Notes: generated from the letters alone by a model not told the origin. Positions 26,596-36,641 are shown, counted from the first letter of the stretch. The stretch is DNA of 39,050 bases from Chloroflexota bacterium (GCA_016838895.1 JAEKNU010000040.1:1-39050); one strand, 5' to 3'. Translations and numbers: made by a program.

Positions 26596-26624
26596 GGAGC
26601 GCTCAAATTTCATTTGGGCGCTCC
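26596..26624 (+). promoter_or_regulatory. Intercistronic hairpin between binding protein 2 and permease
   Basis: GGAGCGCTCAAAT (26596-26608) pairs with ATTTGGGCGCTCC (26612-26624), 13 bp with one G-U, around a TTC loop. There is no T-run. The position, 33 bases after the binding-protein stop and directly before the permease ribosome-binding site, suits an mRNA stabiliser that raises binding-protein output over the permease. Confidence 0.6.
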
Positions 26625-26640
26625 GAATAATGAGGTTATT

Positions 26641-27489
26641 ATGTTTGAATTTCCAGAATTTATTTATATTCCACTTGACAAATGGGTTGATGCCATAGTT
26701 GAATGGTTAACAATCGCTGGCGAAGGGCTTTTTGATGCCATTGGAGCATTTCTATTAGCACCAATGGTGCAATTAGAGAAATTACTAATTGCTATCCCCT
26801 GGTTTGTAATCATTTTATTGGTTGCATTCATGGCCTGGCGTGCCAAAGGCTGGAAGATGGCTACCATGGTGGTTGCAGGTCTGTTTTTCATCGGTGCCTT
26901 AGGCTTATGGGAAGCTTCTATGAAAACCCTGGCAATTGTGTTGTTTGCGACATTATTGGCGATCATTTTAGGTGTGCCCGTGGGTATCGCCATGGCTCAA
27001 AGTGATCAAGTCAAACGCATATTGCAACCCCTTTTGGATATGATGCAGACTATGCCCAGCTTTGTTTATCTGATCCCGGCTTTGATGTTATTTGGTCTTG
27101 GTAAAGTACCTGCACTTATTTCCGTACTAATTTACGCAATTCCCCCTGCAATTCGCCTGACTGACTTAGGGATTCGTCAGGTTCCAGAAGATGTGATAGA
27201 AGCAGCTAGAGCATTCGGTTCAAGCGCACGCCAATTGCTTTTTAAAGTTCAAATTCCATTGGCAATGCCTACGATTATGGCTGGCGTAAACCAAACCATC
27301 ATGATGGCCTTGGCAATGGTGGTTGTCGCTTCTATGATTGGTGCAGGCGGATTAGGTTCCGAGGTTCTCAATGGCATTGCACGTCTGGAAGTTGGTCGCG
27401 GATTTAATGGTGGAATTAGCATCGTCATTATGGCAATCATTATAGATCGCTTGACGCAATCACTGGCAAAATCACCAATAAATGGCTAG
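26641..27489 (+). CDS. proW: Betaine/proline-type ABC transporter permease
   Basis: 282 aa, ProW/OpuAB family, an inner-membrane permease. Hydrophobic segments lie near 55-75, 77-95, 98-120, 140-175 and 210-275. The cytoplasmic EAA loop that contacts the ATPase reads EAARAFGSSARQLLFKVQIPLAMPTIMAGV (in short: EAARAFGSS, then QIPLAMPTI). The ATG at 26641 is chosen because TGAGG lies 5 bases upstream; the longer frame from 26614 starts at a TTG inside the hairpin. It is the last gene of the operon and is followed by a terminator. With two binding proteins and one permease, both receptors may dock here. Confidence 0.93.
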   Translation: MFEFPEFIYIPLDKWVDAIVEWLTIAGEGLFDAIGAFLLAPMVQLEKLLIAIPWFVIILLVAFMAWRAKGWKMATMVVAGLFFIGALGLWEASMKTLAIVLFATLLAIILGVPVGIAMAQSDQVKRILQPLLDMMQTMPSFVYLIPALMLFGLGKVPALISVLIYAIPPAIRLTDLGIRQVPEDVIEAARAFGSSARQLLFKVQIPLAMPTIMAGVNQTIMMALAMVVVASMIGAGGLGSEVLNGIARLEVGRGFNGGISIVIMAIIIDRLTQSLAKSPING

Positions 27490-27531
27490 TTCCTTTCCAA
27501 TTACTACAGGAAGTAAATACAGGAAATTCAG

Positions 27532-27565
27532 AAGGCGTATTTAAAAATCAAATACGCCTTTTTTT
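27532..27565. terminator. Terminator after the ABC transporter operon
   Basis: AAGGCGTATTT pairs perfectly with AAATACGCCTT (11 bp) around AAAAATC and runs into seven T residues. It is 42 bases after the permease stop and also faces the end of the convergent SUI1-like gene at 27576. Confidence 0.93.
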
Positions 27566-27575
27566 ACTCAAGGTA

Positions 27576-27926
27576 TTACCCACCTACAATTTTTATTTTG
27601 AATCCTTTCTTCTTCAAGATTTCAGCGAGACGATCCCGATGATCTCCCTGAATCTCCAGAACATCATCCTTGAGGGTACCTCCGGAGCCACAAATCTGCT
27701 TTAGCTCACGCAATAGCAATTTCAATTCATCGTCAGCCAAAGTCACACCACGAATCAAAGTTACTGGTTTCCCTTTACGTCCTTTTGATTGGCGTTCAAG
27801 CCGTACAACACCATCACCGGATATTTTACGGGGCGATTTACAAACACAGTCATTGATTGGTTTTCCACATTTGGGGCACATACGCCCCCATTCAGTTGAA
27901 TAAACTGTTCTGTTTTGATCAGGCAT
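27576..27926 (-). CDS. yciH: SUI1/eIF1-like translation factor (YciH family)
   Basis: 116-aa cytosolic protein. Residues about 38-116 form the SUI1 domain (VRLERQSKGRKGKPVTLIRGV, in short KGRKGKPVTLIRG, then ICGSGGTLKDDVLEIQGDH). The N-terminal part has CPKC (17-20) and CVC (27-29), a zinc-ribbon-like knuckle often seen in the bacterial family. The function in bacteria is thought to involve start-site fidelity under stress. No clear Shine-Dalgarno is present before the ATG. TATAAT boxes lie close upstream on the minus strand, so the leader may be very short. Confidence 0.93.
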   Translation of the reverse strand: MPDQNRTVYSTEWGRMCPKCGKPINDCVCKSPRKISGDGVVRLERQSKGRKGKPVTLIRGVTLADDELKLLLRELKQICGSGGTLKDDVLEIQGDHRDRLAEILKKKGFKIKIVGG

Positions 27927-28062
27927 ATTTACGCACCATTTTTATTATATAAGTTGATAAAAATTATACGCCATTCTTTCAATCTCTGATCCATCAATCA
28001 CCTAATCATGAAAATAATAACGGAATTTTTATGCCACGCAAATGCAAATTCATGTTGATTAA

Positions 28063-28071
28063 TGCTATGAT
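28063..28071 (+). promoter_or_regulatory. Extended -10 of a probable leaderless transcript
   Basis: TGCTATGAT is an extended -10 (TGn plus TATGAT at 28066-28071). The expected start site, seven bases after it, falls on the A of the ATG at 28078. No ribosome-binding site exists upstream, which agrees with a leaderless mRNA. Confidence 0.45.
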
Positions 28072-28077
28072 AATCAA

Positions 28078-29244
28078 ATGGAAAAGGAACGTAAGGATAC
28101 TATTTTGGTGGTTACCGAAGACCCACAAATTATTGATCTGGTGGCAAATCAGGCACTAAATGCTGCTGGTTATCAAACTGTAACTGCTAATGATGCGTCC
28201 ACTGCTGAAACAAAAATACATGAAATCGAACCCGATCTCTTGCTGGTTGATCACGACCTCAGCGGGGTCAGCGCAAAAGATTTGCTGGTTATTCTGAAAT
28301 CCTCCGGTATTGATATCCCGGTCATCATCATGGCTAAAAAAGGGAAAGAAGCAGAAATTATTCAGAGTTTTCGCTTGGGTGCCACGGACTATCTATTGTT
28401 TCCAGTTCGTGAAACGGAGGTTCTCTCTGCTGTCGACCGGGTGCTCAGGCAGTTGCATAATCAACGCAAACGAGCACGCCTGGAAGCTCAAATAAACCAG
28501 GCAAATGAGGCCTTACAAGAACGGGTTGATCAATTAACCAGTATGTATTCGATCGGGAAGACCTTTACTTCCACAACAGATGAAGCCGTTTTGTTTGAGA
28601 AAGTCATGGACAGCGCCATTGAAATGACAAATGCAAACCTGGGCTGGTTTTTATTAAAAGACGAAGCCACGAAAGACTTCATTCTGGTTGCTCATCGTAA
28701 TTTACCCAAAGAAATGGCAAAAAAGCTTCATCAGAAATGGGATGATGGAATCAGCCTGCTGGTCGCAAAGACAAGCAAAGTGCTATCCATGCATGGGGAA
28801 GCCATTAAACGTTTCACAATCTCTCGATTAGGAATGTCCATATTGGTTGTGCCTATTTTAGCCCAAAGCAATGTTATTGGTTTATTAGTGACCATGAAAA
28901 AAGAGGCCCAACCATTTAAAGATAGTCAACAATCTTTATTAGAAGCCATTGCCGATTACGCTTCCATTGCACTGGACAATGCTCGCGTTTTCCTGGCCGT
29001 TGAAGAACGCATGCGTGCTTTGGAATCAACACAGAAAATAAGCCAGAAAATTGATCCACGTATGGTACAAAAAGTCAGTCGTGAACAAAGGTCTTCAATT
29101 GAAGCAATTTTGGATTCAGTTGAACGATTAGCCAATCGACCCGCATCCCATTGGGCAACACGCAGCAGACGAGATCTGATTACGTTACAAGAACAGGTGC
29201 AGCAACTAATTCGTCTGGCTGAAAAAAGTTCCAACAGTCATTAG
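28078..29244 (+). CDS. Receiver-GAF signalling protein with degenerate receiver
   Basis: 388 aa, cytosolic. The receiver domain (about 7-122) keeps E14/D15 and the likely phosphoacceptor D58 (LLVDHDLSG), but the conserved Thr/Ser is Ala86 (IIMAKK) and the conserved Lys is Phe108 (DYLLFPV). A coiled coil (about 125-152) leads to a GAF domain (about 155-312) and a helical tail (about 315-388; EEQVQQLIRLAEKSS-like end). There is no histidine-kinase, cyclase or DNA-binding output, so it may act by protein contact or be a relay with another partner. The start is at the only suitable ATG, seven bases from a -10. Confidence 0.85.
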   Translation: MEKERKDTILVVTEDPQIIDLVANQALNAAGYQTVTANDASTAETKIHEIEPDLLLVDHDLSGVSAKDLLVILKSSGIDIPVIIMAKKGKEAEIIQSFRLGATDYLLFPVRETEVLSAVDRVLRQLHNQRKRARLEAQINQANEALQERVDQLTSMYSIGKTFTSTTDEAVLFEKVMDSAIEMTNANLGWFLLKDEATKDFILVAHRNLPKEMAKKLHQKWDDGISLLVAKTSKVLSMHGEAIKRFTISRLGMSILVVPILAQSNVIGLLVTMKKEAQPFKDSQQSLLEAIADYASIALDNARVFLAVEERMRALESTQKISQKIDPRMVQKVSREQRSSIEAILDSVERLANRPASHWATRSRRDLITLQEQVQQLIRLAEKSSNSH

Positions 29245-29276
29245 CTTCCTAAAGCAGGTAGAATAAAACCATAAGT

Positions 29277-29312
29277 TTTGTTACATAGGGAAAAATTTCC
29301 CATGTAACAAAT
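29277..29312. terminator. Stem-loop after the receiver-GAF gene
   Basis: TTTGTTACAT-A-GGGAAA pairs with TTTCCCATGTAACAAA, 16 bp with one bulged A, around a very short loop. It starts 32 bases after the stop and ends in AAATTT rather than a long T-run. It is probably a terminator for this gene or a boundary before the methyltransferase gene. Confidence 0.6.
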
Positions 29313-29387
29313 TTACACTGTGCTGCATCTAAATCAATGAAATACAGTCAAGAATAATCGTGTACATGCCACATAAAAGGGAACATT

Positions 29388-29963
29388 ATGGGAAAATTCA
29401 ATCACTTTAGCTTTTTAGCTCCTAGATATGAAAAATATATTGAACCGAAAATACCTGAAAAACTAATTTCGCTGGCCAAATTACCAGTAGAAGGTCATTT
29501 ATTGGATGCAGGGGGTGGCACTGGTCGCGTTGCTCAATATCTGACGGCCTATGCTGAAAAAGTAATTTTGGCTGACCAATCCTTCACAATGACTCAAGAA
29601 GCATATAGAAAGAACTCTCTATTCCCTGCTTGCAGCGAAAGTGAACATTTACCTTTTTCTTCTAATTTTTTTACGCGTATCATTATGGTTGATGCTTTAC
29701 ATCATGTAAATCATCACAAAAACACACTGGATGAATTATGGCGGGTATTACAACCCGGTGGATTGCTTATCATTGAAGAACCTGACATCCGCCACATGCG
29801 AGTGAAATTCATCGCCCTTGCAGAAAAATTAGCATTGATGCGTAGTCATTTTTTGACTCCTAATAAAATTGCTGCACTACTTCCATTTCCACAGGCCTCT
29901 ATTCAGATTGAACACGAAGACACAACCGCCTGGATAATTGCAAAGAAACAAATACTATCTTAA
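29388..29963 (+). CDS. Class I SAM-dependent methyltransferase
   Basis: 191-aa cytosolic enzyme of the Methyltransf_11 type. Motif I is LLDAGGGTGRV (38-48), the acidic residue after beta-2 is in VILADQS, motif IV is IIMVDALHHV with HHVNHH following, and LWRVLQPGGLLIIEEPDI is the post-motif strand. The sequence is shorter than many relatives (often about 200-260 aa) but looks complete. The substrate is unknown. The start is weakly supported: GGGAACATT before the ATG is a poor Shine-Dalgarno. It is a single gene between two hairpins. Confidence 0.88.
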   Translation: MGKFNHFSFLAPRYEKYIEPKIPEKLISLAKLPVEGHLLDAGGGTGRVAQYLTAYAEKVILADQSFTMTQEAYRKNSLFPACSESEHLPFSSNFFTRIIMVDALHHVNHHKNTLDELWRVLQPGGLLIIEEPDIRHMRVKFIALAEKLALMRSHFLTPNKIAALLPFPQASIQIEHEDTTAWIIAKKQILS

Positions 29964-29972
29964 ATTAATTAA

Positions 29973-30158
29973 CCATTCTTTTTTTATTTATCACTTTCAA
30001 TTCCGGCTTTATTTACCCCTCTGGATTATCCAAGATATTTCCTGCTTCCAGTTATCTTTAGTCAGTTTTTAATCGTGGCTGGGATTAATGGATTACTTTT
30101 ACAAATAATTGGCATAATAGAACAAGGAAAGACTTCCAAAAAAGAGCAGGTCATTTAA
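29973..30158 (+). pseudogene. C-terminal remnant of a polytopic membrane protein (GT39-like)
   Basis: Sixty-one codons without a start codon end in TAA at 30156-30158. The translation (FFFYLSLSIPALFTPLDYPRYF, given in part, then LLPVIFSQFLIVAGINGLL) has two hydrophobic segments and a charged tail (EQGKTSKKEQVI). The PLDYPRYFLLPV motif resembles the end of glycosyltransferase-39/mannosyltransferase-type membrane proteins. It lies in the same frame as the methyltransferase but is cut off by two in-frame stops. It is most simply read as the leftover of a deleted gene. The segment is too short for the ORF track. Confidence 0.45.
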
Positions 30159-30161
30159 GTC

Positions 30162-30190
30162 AAAAAAGGAAAGATTCACTTTCCTTTTTT
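30162..30190. terminator. Bidirectional terminator before gltD end
   Basis: AAAAAAGGAAAG pairs perfectly with CTTTCCTTTTTT (12 bp) around ATTCA. Each strand ends in a T-run. It separates the membrane-protein remnant from the convergent gltBD operon, and sits 42 bases after the gltD stop on the minus strand. Confidence 0.9.
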
Positions 30191-30231
30191 GAACGAACAA
30201 CGAAGCCATCCCCTTCCATTGATTGATTCGT

Positions 30232-31713
30232 TTATTCAGATAACATCAAATACTGATCCACTTCCTCAGCAGCAGCACGGCCTTCCTGAATTGCCCAGAC
30301 CACTAAACTCTGTCCTCGACGCATATCACCAGCCGAGAAAACACCTGGTACATTGGTTGCATAGCTTCCATTATTGGTTTTTACGTTACTACGTTGATCA
30401 CGCTCAATATTCATTTTTTCCAATAGTTGATCTTCCGGTCCTAAAAAGCCCATCGCCAGTAGAACCAAATCTGCTTTCCAGACGTGTTCTGTTCCTTGAA
30501 TTTCACGTGGAACTGGACGACCATTTTCACCAAAGACCCACTCTACATTGACTGTATGAACTTCACGGACATGACCATCATCATCGCCAACAAATCGCTT
30601 GGTAAGGATTTCATAATAACGTGGATCTCTGCCATACACAGCTTCGGCTTCTTCCTGACCATAATCCATCTTGTATGTTTTAGGCCATTCAGGCCAAGGA
30701 TTATCTGCCTGGCGCTCCAGCGGAGGTTGAGGCATAATTTCAAATTGAGCCAGTTTGCGGCAGCCATGCCGCAATGAGGTTGCCACACAGTCTGTTCCTG
30801 TGTCACCACCGCCAATGACCACTACATTCTGCCCACGTGCTGATATTGTAAGCGGTTGATCATCCCATAATGAGCCACCCATCAGATTACGCGTATTGGC
30901 ATGTAAAAAATCCATCGCGAAATGGATACCTGCCAAATCCCGTCCTTCTACCTGCAAATCGCGCGGCTTGGTTGCTCCGCCGCAGATAACAACCGCATCA
31001 AATTCACTTAGAAGTTGTTCTGCGGGATAGTCCACCCCTACTTCAGTTTTCTTTCTAAATAATATACCCTCAGCTGCCATTAAATCTGTACGCCGCTTAA
31101 CAATACTTTTATCCAACTTCATGTTTGGAATACCATTCATTAATAAGCCGCCCAATCGCTCTGAGCGTTCAAAAACAACGACCTGATGTCCGCTTTGATT
31201 CAGAGTGTCCGCACAAGCCAGTCCTGCTGGACCAGAACCAATCACAGCAACGGTTTTACCTGTTCTTTCTGGTGGTTGATGTGGCTTAATCCAACCTTCA
31301 CGAAACCCTTTTTCAATAATTTCTAATTCGATCGATTTAATAGCCACAGCTTCACCATTAAGCCCTGCTGTACAGGACCCTTCACATGGGGCTGGACAAA
31401 CTCTGCCAGTAAATTCAGGGAAATTATTGGTATATAACAAACGTTTTAAGGCTTCCTTCCACATACCGCGGTATACCAGATCGTTCCACTCCGGAATCAG
31501 ATTATTAATTGGACAACCCGCAGTCATGCCATGAATGAATTGCCCGGTATGGCAAAATGGAATACCGCAATCCATGCAGCGTGCTCCCTGAATTTGCAAA
31601 CTTTCTTCGGTAAAGGGTCGGTGAAATTCTTTCCAATGCAAAATACGCTCTTGTGGCGCTAAATCACTGGGATATTCTCTTTTGTAATCTATGAAACCAG
31701 TTGGTTTTCCCAT
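30232..31713 (-). CDS. gltD: Glutamate synthase small subunit
   Basis: 493 aa, the usual length. NADPH-dependent electron-input subunit of glutamate synthase, cytosolic. The N-terminal cluster region has Cys46/49/54/67 (CMDCGIPFC...GCP) and Cys106/110/114 (CPAPCEGSC). The FAD fold starts with VIGSGPAGLA (158-166) and the NADPH fold with VVIGGGDTGTD. The last part has FSAGDMRRGQSLVVWAIQEGR, the FAD closing motif. It follows gltB in the same direction after 53 bases, so the two are probably one operon. It passes electrons to the FMN of GltB. Confidence 0.97.
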   Translation of the reverse strand: MGKPTGFIDYKREYPSDLAPQERILHWKEFHRPFTEESLQIQGARCMDCGIPFCHTGQFIHGMTAGCPINNLIPEWNDLVYRGMWKEALKRLLYTNNFPEFTGRVCPAPCEGSCTAGLNGEAVAIKSIELEIIEKGFREGWIKPHQPPERTGKTVAVIGSGPAGLACADTLNQSGHQVVVFERSERLGGLLMNGIPNMKLDKSIVKRRTDLMAAEGILFRKKTEVGVDYPAEQLLSEFDAVVICGGATKPRDLQVEGRDLAGIHFAMDFLHANTRNLMGGSLWDDQPLTISARGQNVVVIGGGDTGTDCVATSLRHGCRKLAQFEIMPQPPLERQADNPWPEWPKTYKMDYGQEEAEAVYGRDPRYYEILTKRFVGDDDGHVREVHTVNVEWVFGENGRPVPREIQGTEHVWKADLVLLAMGFLGPEDQLLEKMNIERDQRSNVKTNNGSYATNVPGVFSAGDMRRGQSLVVWAIQEGRAAAEEVDQYLMLSE

Positions 31714-31766
31714 AACTTTACCCTACACAAAAAAAACTATGTTTGGCCCAAAAATGACGATAGTGG

Positions 31767-34700
31767 TTAATTCCCACTGTTGCGTACCAAATCGGTTTGA
31801 TTCATTTCAAAGCCAGTCATTGCCACAGATTCTGAATCCATCATGCTCTCTTTTAATGCCTGAGCCGCCTGACGAATACGTTTAAAATCCTTCGGCATTA
31901 CCTGTACAAAACGAGGAAGTAATTTCTCCCAATCAGCCAATACACGGTATGCCAATAAACTGCTGGTGTTTTCTGCATGTTTGGTAATCATCTGGCGTAC
32001 CAAAGCAATTTCTTCCGCTGCAATCAATGGTTCTAATTCCACCATTTGCTTGTTACAGCGTGTTGCAAAATCACCTTCCCAATCAATAACAAAGGCAATA
32101 CCACCAGACATGCCCGCTGCGAAATTACGTCCTGTGTGTCCCAAAATGACAACTCGCCCACCTGTCATATACTCACACCCATGATCTCCAACGCCCTCAA
32201 CCACAGCATGCAACCCGGAATTCCTGACACAGAATCGTTCTCCTGCCATACCCCGAATATATGCTTCCCCTGAGGTAGCACCATAAAACGAGGCATTACC
32301 GATGATGATGTTTTCTTCCGGAGCAAAAGTTGTACCTTCCGGCGGATAAACGATAATTTTGCCACCTGACAAACCTTTTCCAATGGCATCATTTGAATCC
32401 CCTTCCAGTGTAAGGGTTAATCCAGGAGGGGCAAATGCCCCAAAACTTTGTCCAGCCGAGCCAAAGAAATGTAAATTAATCGTATCTTCACTTAATCCAT
32501 TAGGACCGTGTCGTCGAGTAACTTCACTACCCACCTGAGTGCCAACAGTACGATGAATATTACGTATCGGCAAATTCGCAGCAACTTTTTGTCCTTGCTC
32601 CAATGCCGGTTTACATAAATCCAATAATAGTTGTTGATCTAAAGTCTCACCCAATGAGTGATCCTGCTCCATCGTGCAACGCCGTTCAGATTCATCCACA
32701 ATTAGTTGATTATTAAATAAGGAAGATAAATCGACATTCTTTGCTTTCCAATGATCCAGTGCCTGACGTGTTTGTAATTTATCACTGCGTCCAATCATTT
32801 CATTGACCTTGCGGAAACCCATTTTTGCCATAATTTCACGCATTTCAGTGGCAATAAAATACATAAAGTTGACCACATGCTGTGGATCGCCCTTAAAGTG
32901 TTTTCGCAATTCAGGGTTTTGAGTAGCAATACCGGTCGGGCAGGTATCCTGATGGCACACACGCATCATTACACAACCCATAGCAACCAATGGACCAGTC
33001 GCAAAACCAAATTCTTCCGCACCCAGCAAAGCTGCTACAACAACATCTCGGCCGGTTTTTAGTTGTCCATCAGTTTCAATCGTCACGCGGCTGCGCAAAT
33101 TGTTTAATAATAAAGTTTGATGCGTTTCTGCCAGACCTAATTCCCAGGGTAATCCAGCATGTTTAATGCCAGTACGCGGGGATGCACCTGTGCCACCATC
33201 ATGCCCGCTGATCAGAATGACATCTGCATGGGCTTTTGCAACACCCACGGCAACCGTACCCACACCAACTTCAGATACCAATTTCACATTGATGCGTGCT
33301 TGCGAATTCGCATTCTTGAGGTCATAAATTAATTGCGCTAAATCTTCAATGGAATAAATATCATGATGCGGTGGCGGTGAAATCAAACCCACGCCCGGGG
33401 TTGAATGACGCACTTTTGCAATCCAGGGATATACTTTACCGCCTGGTAATTGGCCGCCTTCGCCAGGCTTGGCACCCTGAGCCATTTTGATCTGCAATTC
33501 ACGCGCATTGACCAGGTATTCGCTGGTGACACCAAAACGCGCAGAGGCGACCTGTTTAATGGCACTGATACGATGATCACCATTGGCATCCGGTAAGAAA
33601 CGATCAGGGTCTTCGCCACCCTCGCCGGAATTGCTCTTGCCGCCAATGCGGTTCATGGCGATCGCCAATGTTTCATGGGCTTCCTTACTGATGGAACCAA
33701 ATGACATTGCGCCTGTTTTAAAACGTTTTACAATGGATTCTACCGATTCTACTTCATCTAAGGGAATGGAAGTCTCAGCATATTTAAAATCCAGTAACCC
33801 ACGTAAAGTAACAATTTCATCTGATTGATCATTGATCAAATCAGCGTATTTCTTAAATAATTCATAATCATTATTGCGGCAGGCTTGCTGCAAAAAATAA
33901 ATGGATTGCGGATTAAATAAATGCACTTCACCATCCTGGCGCCATTGATAATGCCCACCGGAATCAAGTGTGGGCCGATTCTTCGGCCATTTTGGGAAAG
34001 CAGTTTCATGTCGCATCACGGCTTCGCGGGCAATTTCTTCAATACCCACACCGCCAATTCGAGTGGGTGTGTTCGCAAAGTAATAATCAATAAATTCTTG
34101 TTTTAAACCCACTGCTTCAAAAATCTGTGATCCACAGTAACTCTGCATGGTAGAAATACCCATTTTGGATAATACTTTTACAACACCTTTGACCAATGCT
34201 TTTGAATAATTAATCGCAGCTTTCTTGTAATCCACTCCGGTGAGTAATCCTTGATTGATCATCTCTTCAATGGAAGCAAATGCCAGGTAAGGGTTGATTG
34301 CCACAACACCATATCCGATCAACATCGCAAAATGATGAACTTCACGCGGCTCAGCCGATTCCAATACCAGGCCGATATGCGTACGAGTCGCCTTGCGAAT
34401 CAGATGGTGATGCAAGCCGGATACTGCAAGCAAAGAGGGAATCGGAGCATGCTCTTTATCCATACCACGATCAGAGAGAATCACAATATTTGCTTCGTCA
34501 TTTTCAATGATCCGGTCTACTTTAGCGTATAGATCTTCCAATGCTTGTTTTAAACCGTCTCCACCTTCCGCTGGGTTAAACATTATCGGTAATGTCACAG
34601 TACGGAAGTATAAACGATTGAGATGTCGGATCTTTTCCAGTTCTTCATTGGTTAGAATGGGTGTTTTTATTTTTATCTGTCGGCAATTTTCAGGCCGCGA

Positions 34701-36416
34701 TTCAAGTAAATTTTGTTCTGAGCCAATCAGCACATCCGTGGCGGTAATAATTTCCTCGCGAATCGCATCAATAGGTGGGTTGGTAACCTGTGCAAAAAGT
34801 TGTTTAAAGTAATTAAACAAAAGCTGTGGTCGTTTGGATAGCACAGCCAAAGGAGCATCATTGCCCATTGAACCTAAAGGCTCAAGCGCAGTCTCGGCCA
34901 TCGGAACCAGGATTTTACGCAAATCCTCATAGGTATAGCCAAAGCCGATCTGATATTGCAGCACCTTCTTACGCTGATTATCGCCATCCAGATTGATACC
35001 AATACCTGCATAAGGTGGCACTTCGGGATCAGGTAAATTTTCCAGATTGATCATAAACTCGTTCAACCAGCGCCTGTATGGGCGGGTTGAAGCAATTTCC
35101 TGCTTCATCTCTTCATCCCCGATAATACGGCCTTCTTCTGTATCAATCCACAGCATACGGCCAGGTTCCAATCGCCCTTTCTGGACAATCATTTCAGGGG
35201 GAATATCCAGGACACCCACCTCGGAAGCCAAAATCACTCGATCATCCGTGGTTACATAAAAACGAGCCGGTCGTAAACCGTTTCTATCCAGGGTGGCACC
35301 GATGCCACGGCCATCAGTAAATACAATAGCCGCCGGGCCATCCCAAGGCTCTATCAATGTACTGTGATACTCGTAGAAATCTTTCTTTTCCTGGCTCATA
35401 CTTTCATGGTTCGACCAGGGTTCCGGAATCATCATCATCATGGCATGCGGCAAGGAACGACCAGCTAAAACCAGTAATTCCAACACATTGTCAAACATAC
35501 CAGAATCAGATGTGGTTGAATCAATGACCGGTAATATTTTTGGCAAATCACGTGCAAATAATGCCGATTGGAAACGTGATTGTTCAGCATGAAACCAGTT
35601 CACATTCCCTCGCAAAGTATTTATTTCACCGTTGTGGGCTAAATAACGGTATGGATGTGCCCGATCCCAGGACGGGAAGGTATTTGTACTGAATCTGGAG
35701 TGAATCATGGCCATACAAGTATCCACCATAGGATCACTCAAATCCGGATAATAATCTCGCACCTGTTCAGGGGTTAACATGCCTTTATAAATCAATGTTT
35801 TGAATGATAAACTGCAGATATGAAACTGATCTGCTCGTGGATAGGCTTCATTTTGTACTGTATGTTCCATGCGCTTGCGAATTACATATAATTTTCGTTC
35901 AAAAGACATGCGGTCTTTGATCAACGCATGTCTGGCAAGGAAAACCTGACGGATAACTGGTTGCGCAGCCTGAGCTGTTGTCCCTAGGGTGGTATCATCC
36001 ACCGGAACATCACGCCATCCCAGAAGATTCTGTCCCTCTTCAGTAGCAATTTTTTCAAAAGTTTCTTCGTACGTTTTTCGTATTTCAGGGTCAGTTGGTA
36101 AGAAAAGCATACCCACGCCATAATAGCGTGTACCGGGCAAAACAAAGCCCAATGATGCACATTCACGTACCATAAATGTGTGGGGAATCTGAATTAATAT
36201 CCCTGCTCCATCGCCAGAATTGGCTTCAAATCCACTGGCACCGCGATGTGCTAAATTTTCTAAAATTGTTAAAGCCTGTTCAACAATATCGTGCGATGCC
36301 TCCCCACGAAAGTTAACCACAAATCCTGCACCACAGGCATCATGTTCAAATTGGGGATCGTATAAGCCATGTTTGGGAGGTAGCCCGAATTGGAAAGACT
36401 GATTTGCCTCTTTCAT
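31767..36416 (-). CDS. gltB: Glutamate synthase large subunit
   Basis: 1549 aa, the normal length for the NADPH-type large subunit. It converts glutamine and 2-oxoglutarate to two glutamates, with ammonia tunnelled inside the enzyme. The class II glutaminase domain uses Cys28 (HDACGAGF; the first 27 residues are probably cleaved). The central domain follows, then the FMN barrel (from about 830; [29 protein letters not shown]) with the 3Fe-4S cysteines near 1147-1160 ([15 protein letters not shown]), and the C-terminal GXGXG beta-helix (from about 1270; [10 protein letters not shown]). GAGGAGAGGA lies just before the ATG. The region upstream holds an extended -10. Confidence 0.97.
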   Translation of the reverse strand: MKEANQSFQFGLPPKHGLYDPQFEHDACGAGFVVNFRGEASHDIVEQALTILENLAHRGASGFEANSGDGAGILIQIPHTFMVRECASLGFVLPGTRYYGVGMLFLPTDPEIRKTYEETFEKIATEEGQNLLGWRDVPVDDTTLGTTAQAAQPVIRQVFLARHALIKDRMSFERKLYVIRKRMEHTVQNEAYPRADQFHICSLSFKTLIYKGMLTPEQVRDYYPDLSDPMVDTCMAMIHSRFSTNTFPSWDRAHPYRYLAHNGEINTLRGNVNWFHAEQSRFQSALFARDLPKILPVIDSTTSDSGMFDNVLELLVLAGRSLPHAMMMMIPEPWSNHESMSQEKKDFYEYHSTLIEPWDGPAAIVFTDGRGIGATLDRNGLRPARFYVTTDDRVILASEVGVLDIPPEMIVQKGRLEPGRMLWIDTEEGRIIGDEEMKQEIASTRPYRRWLNEFMINLENLPDPEVPPYAGIGINLDGDNQRKKVLQYQIGFGYTYEDLRKILVPMAETALEPLGSMGNDAPLAVLSKRPQLLFNYFKQLFAQVTNPPIDAIREEIITATDVLIGSEQNLLESRPENCRQIKIKTPILTNEELEKIRHLNRLYFRTVTLPIMFNPAEGGDGLKQALEDLYAKVDRIIENDEANIVILSDRGMDKEHAPIPSLLAVSGLHHHLIRKATRTHIGLVLESAEPREVHHFAMLIGYGVVAINPYLAFASIEEMINQGLLTGVDYKKAAINYSKALVKGVVKVLSKMGISTMQSYCGSQIFEAVGLKQEFIDYYFANTPTRIGGVGIEEIAREAVMRHETAFPKWPKNRPTLDSGGHYQWRQDGEVHLFNPQSIYFLQQACRNNDYELFKKYADLINDQSDEIVTLRGLLDFKYAETSIPLDEVESVESIVKRFKTGAMSFGSISKEAHETLAIAMNRIGGKSNSGEGGEDPDRFLPDANGDHRISAIKQVASARFGVTSEYLVNARELQIKMAQGAKPGEGGQLPGGKVYPWIAKVRHSTPGVGLISPPPHHDIYSIEDLAQLIYDLKNANSQARINVKLVSEVGVGTVAVGVAKAHADVILISGHDGGTGASPRTGIKHAGLPWELGLAETHQTLLLNNLRSRVTIETDGQLKTGRDVVVAALLGAEEFGFATGPLVAMGCVMMRVCHQDTCPTGIATQNPELRKHFKGDPQHVVNFMYFIATEMREIMAKMGFRKVNEMIGRSDKLQTRQALDHWKAKNVDLSSLFNNQLIVDESERRCTMEQDHSLGETLDQQLLLDLCKPALEQGQKVAANLPIRNIHRTVGTQVGSEVTRRHGPNGLSEDTINLHFFGSAGQSFGAFAPPGLTLTLEGDSNDAIGKGLSGGKIIVYPPEGTTFAPEENIIIGNASFYGATSGEAYIRGMAGERFCVRNSGLHAVVEGVGDHGCEYMTGGRVVILGHTGRNFAAGMSGGIAFVIDWEGDFATRCNKQMVELEPLIAAEEIALVRQMITKHAENTSSLLAYRVLADWEKLLPRFVQVMPKDFKRIRQAAQALKESMMDSESVAMTGFEMNQTDLVRNSGN

Positions 36417-36608
36417 GCATTCCTCTCCTCGATTAAGATAAACAATTGAAAATCAATTGATATAAATATAGGTAGATAGACCAGCGATAAATGACGACGG
36501 GTATACTCAAACTCTTCTATTTCGGCAGATGGATTTAGGGACCGCTGTCTAACTCTATCAAAACTATCATTGCTGATAGGTATATTAATAACTTGTCTAA
36601 ACCATTAT

Positions 36609-36641
36609 TTACCCCAAATGGGTAATCTTGACATTATAGCA
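36609..36641 (-). promoter_or_regulatory. gltB extended -10 promoter and start-site palindrome
   Basis: On the minus strand TGCTATAAT (36641-36633) is an extended consensus -10. Transcription would start near 36626. The palindrome TTACCC-CAAAT-GGGTAA (36609-36625) occupies the first 17 transcribed bases; it may be an operator or a 5'-end hairpin. Confidence 0.55.

Noticed and set aside
26614..26640. Nine-residue extension of the permease
   Set aside because: The start would be a TTG inside the intercistronic hairpin; the ATG at 26641 has a proper ribosome-binding site.
30189..30551. Plus-strand ORF opposite the end of gltD
   Set aside because: It overlaps a clearly coding minus-strand gene and shows no protein-like pattern.
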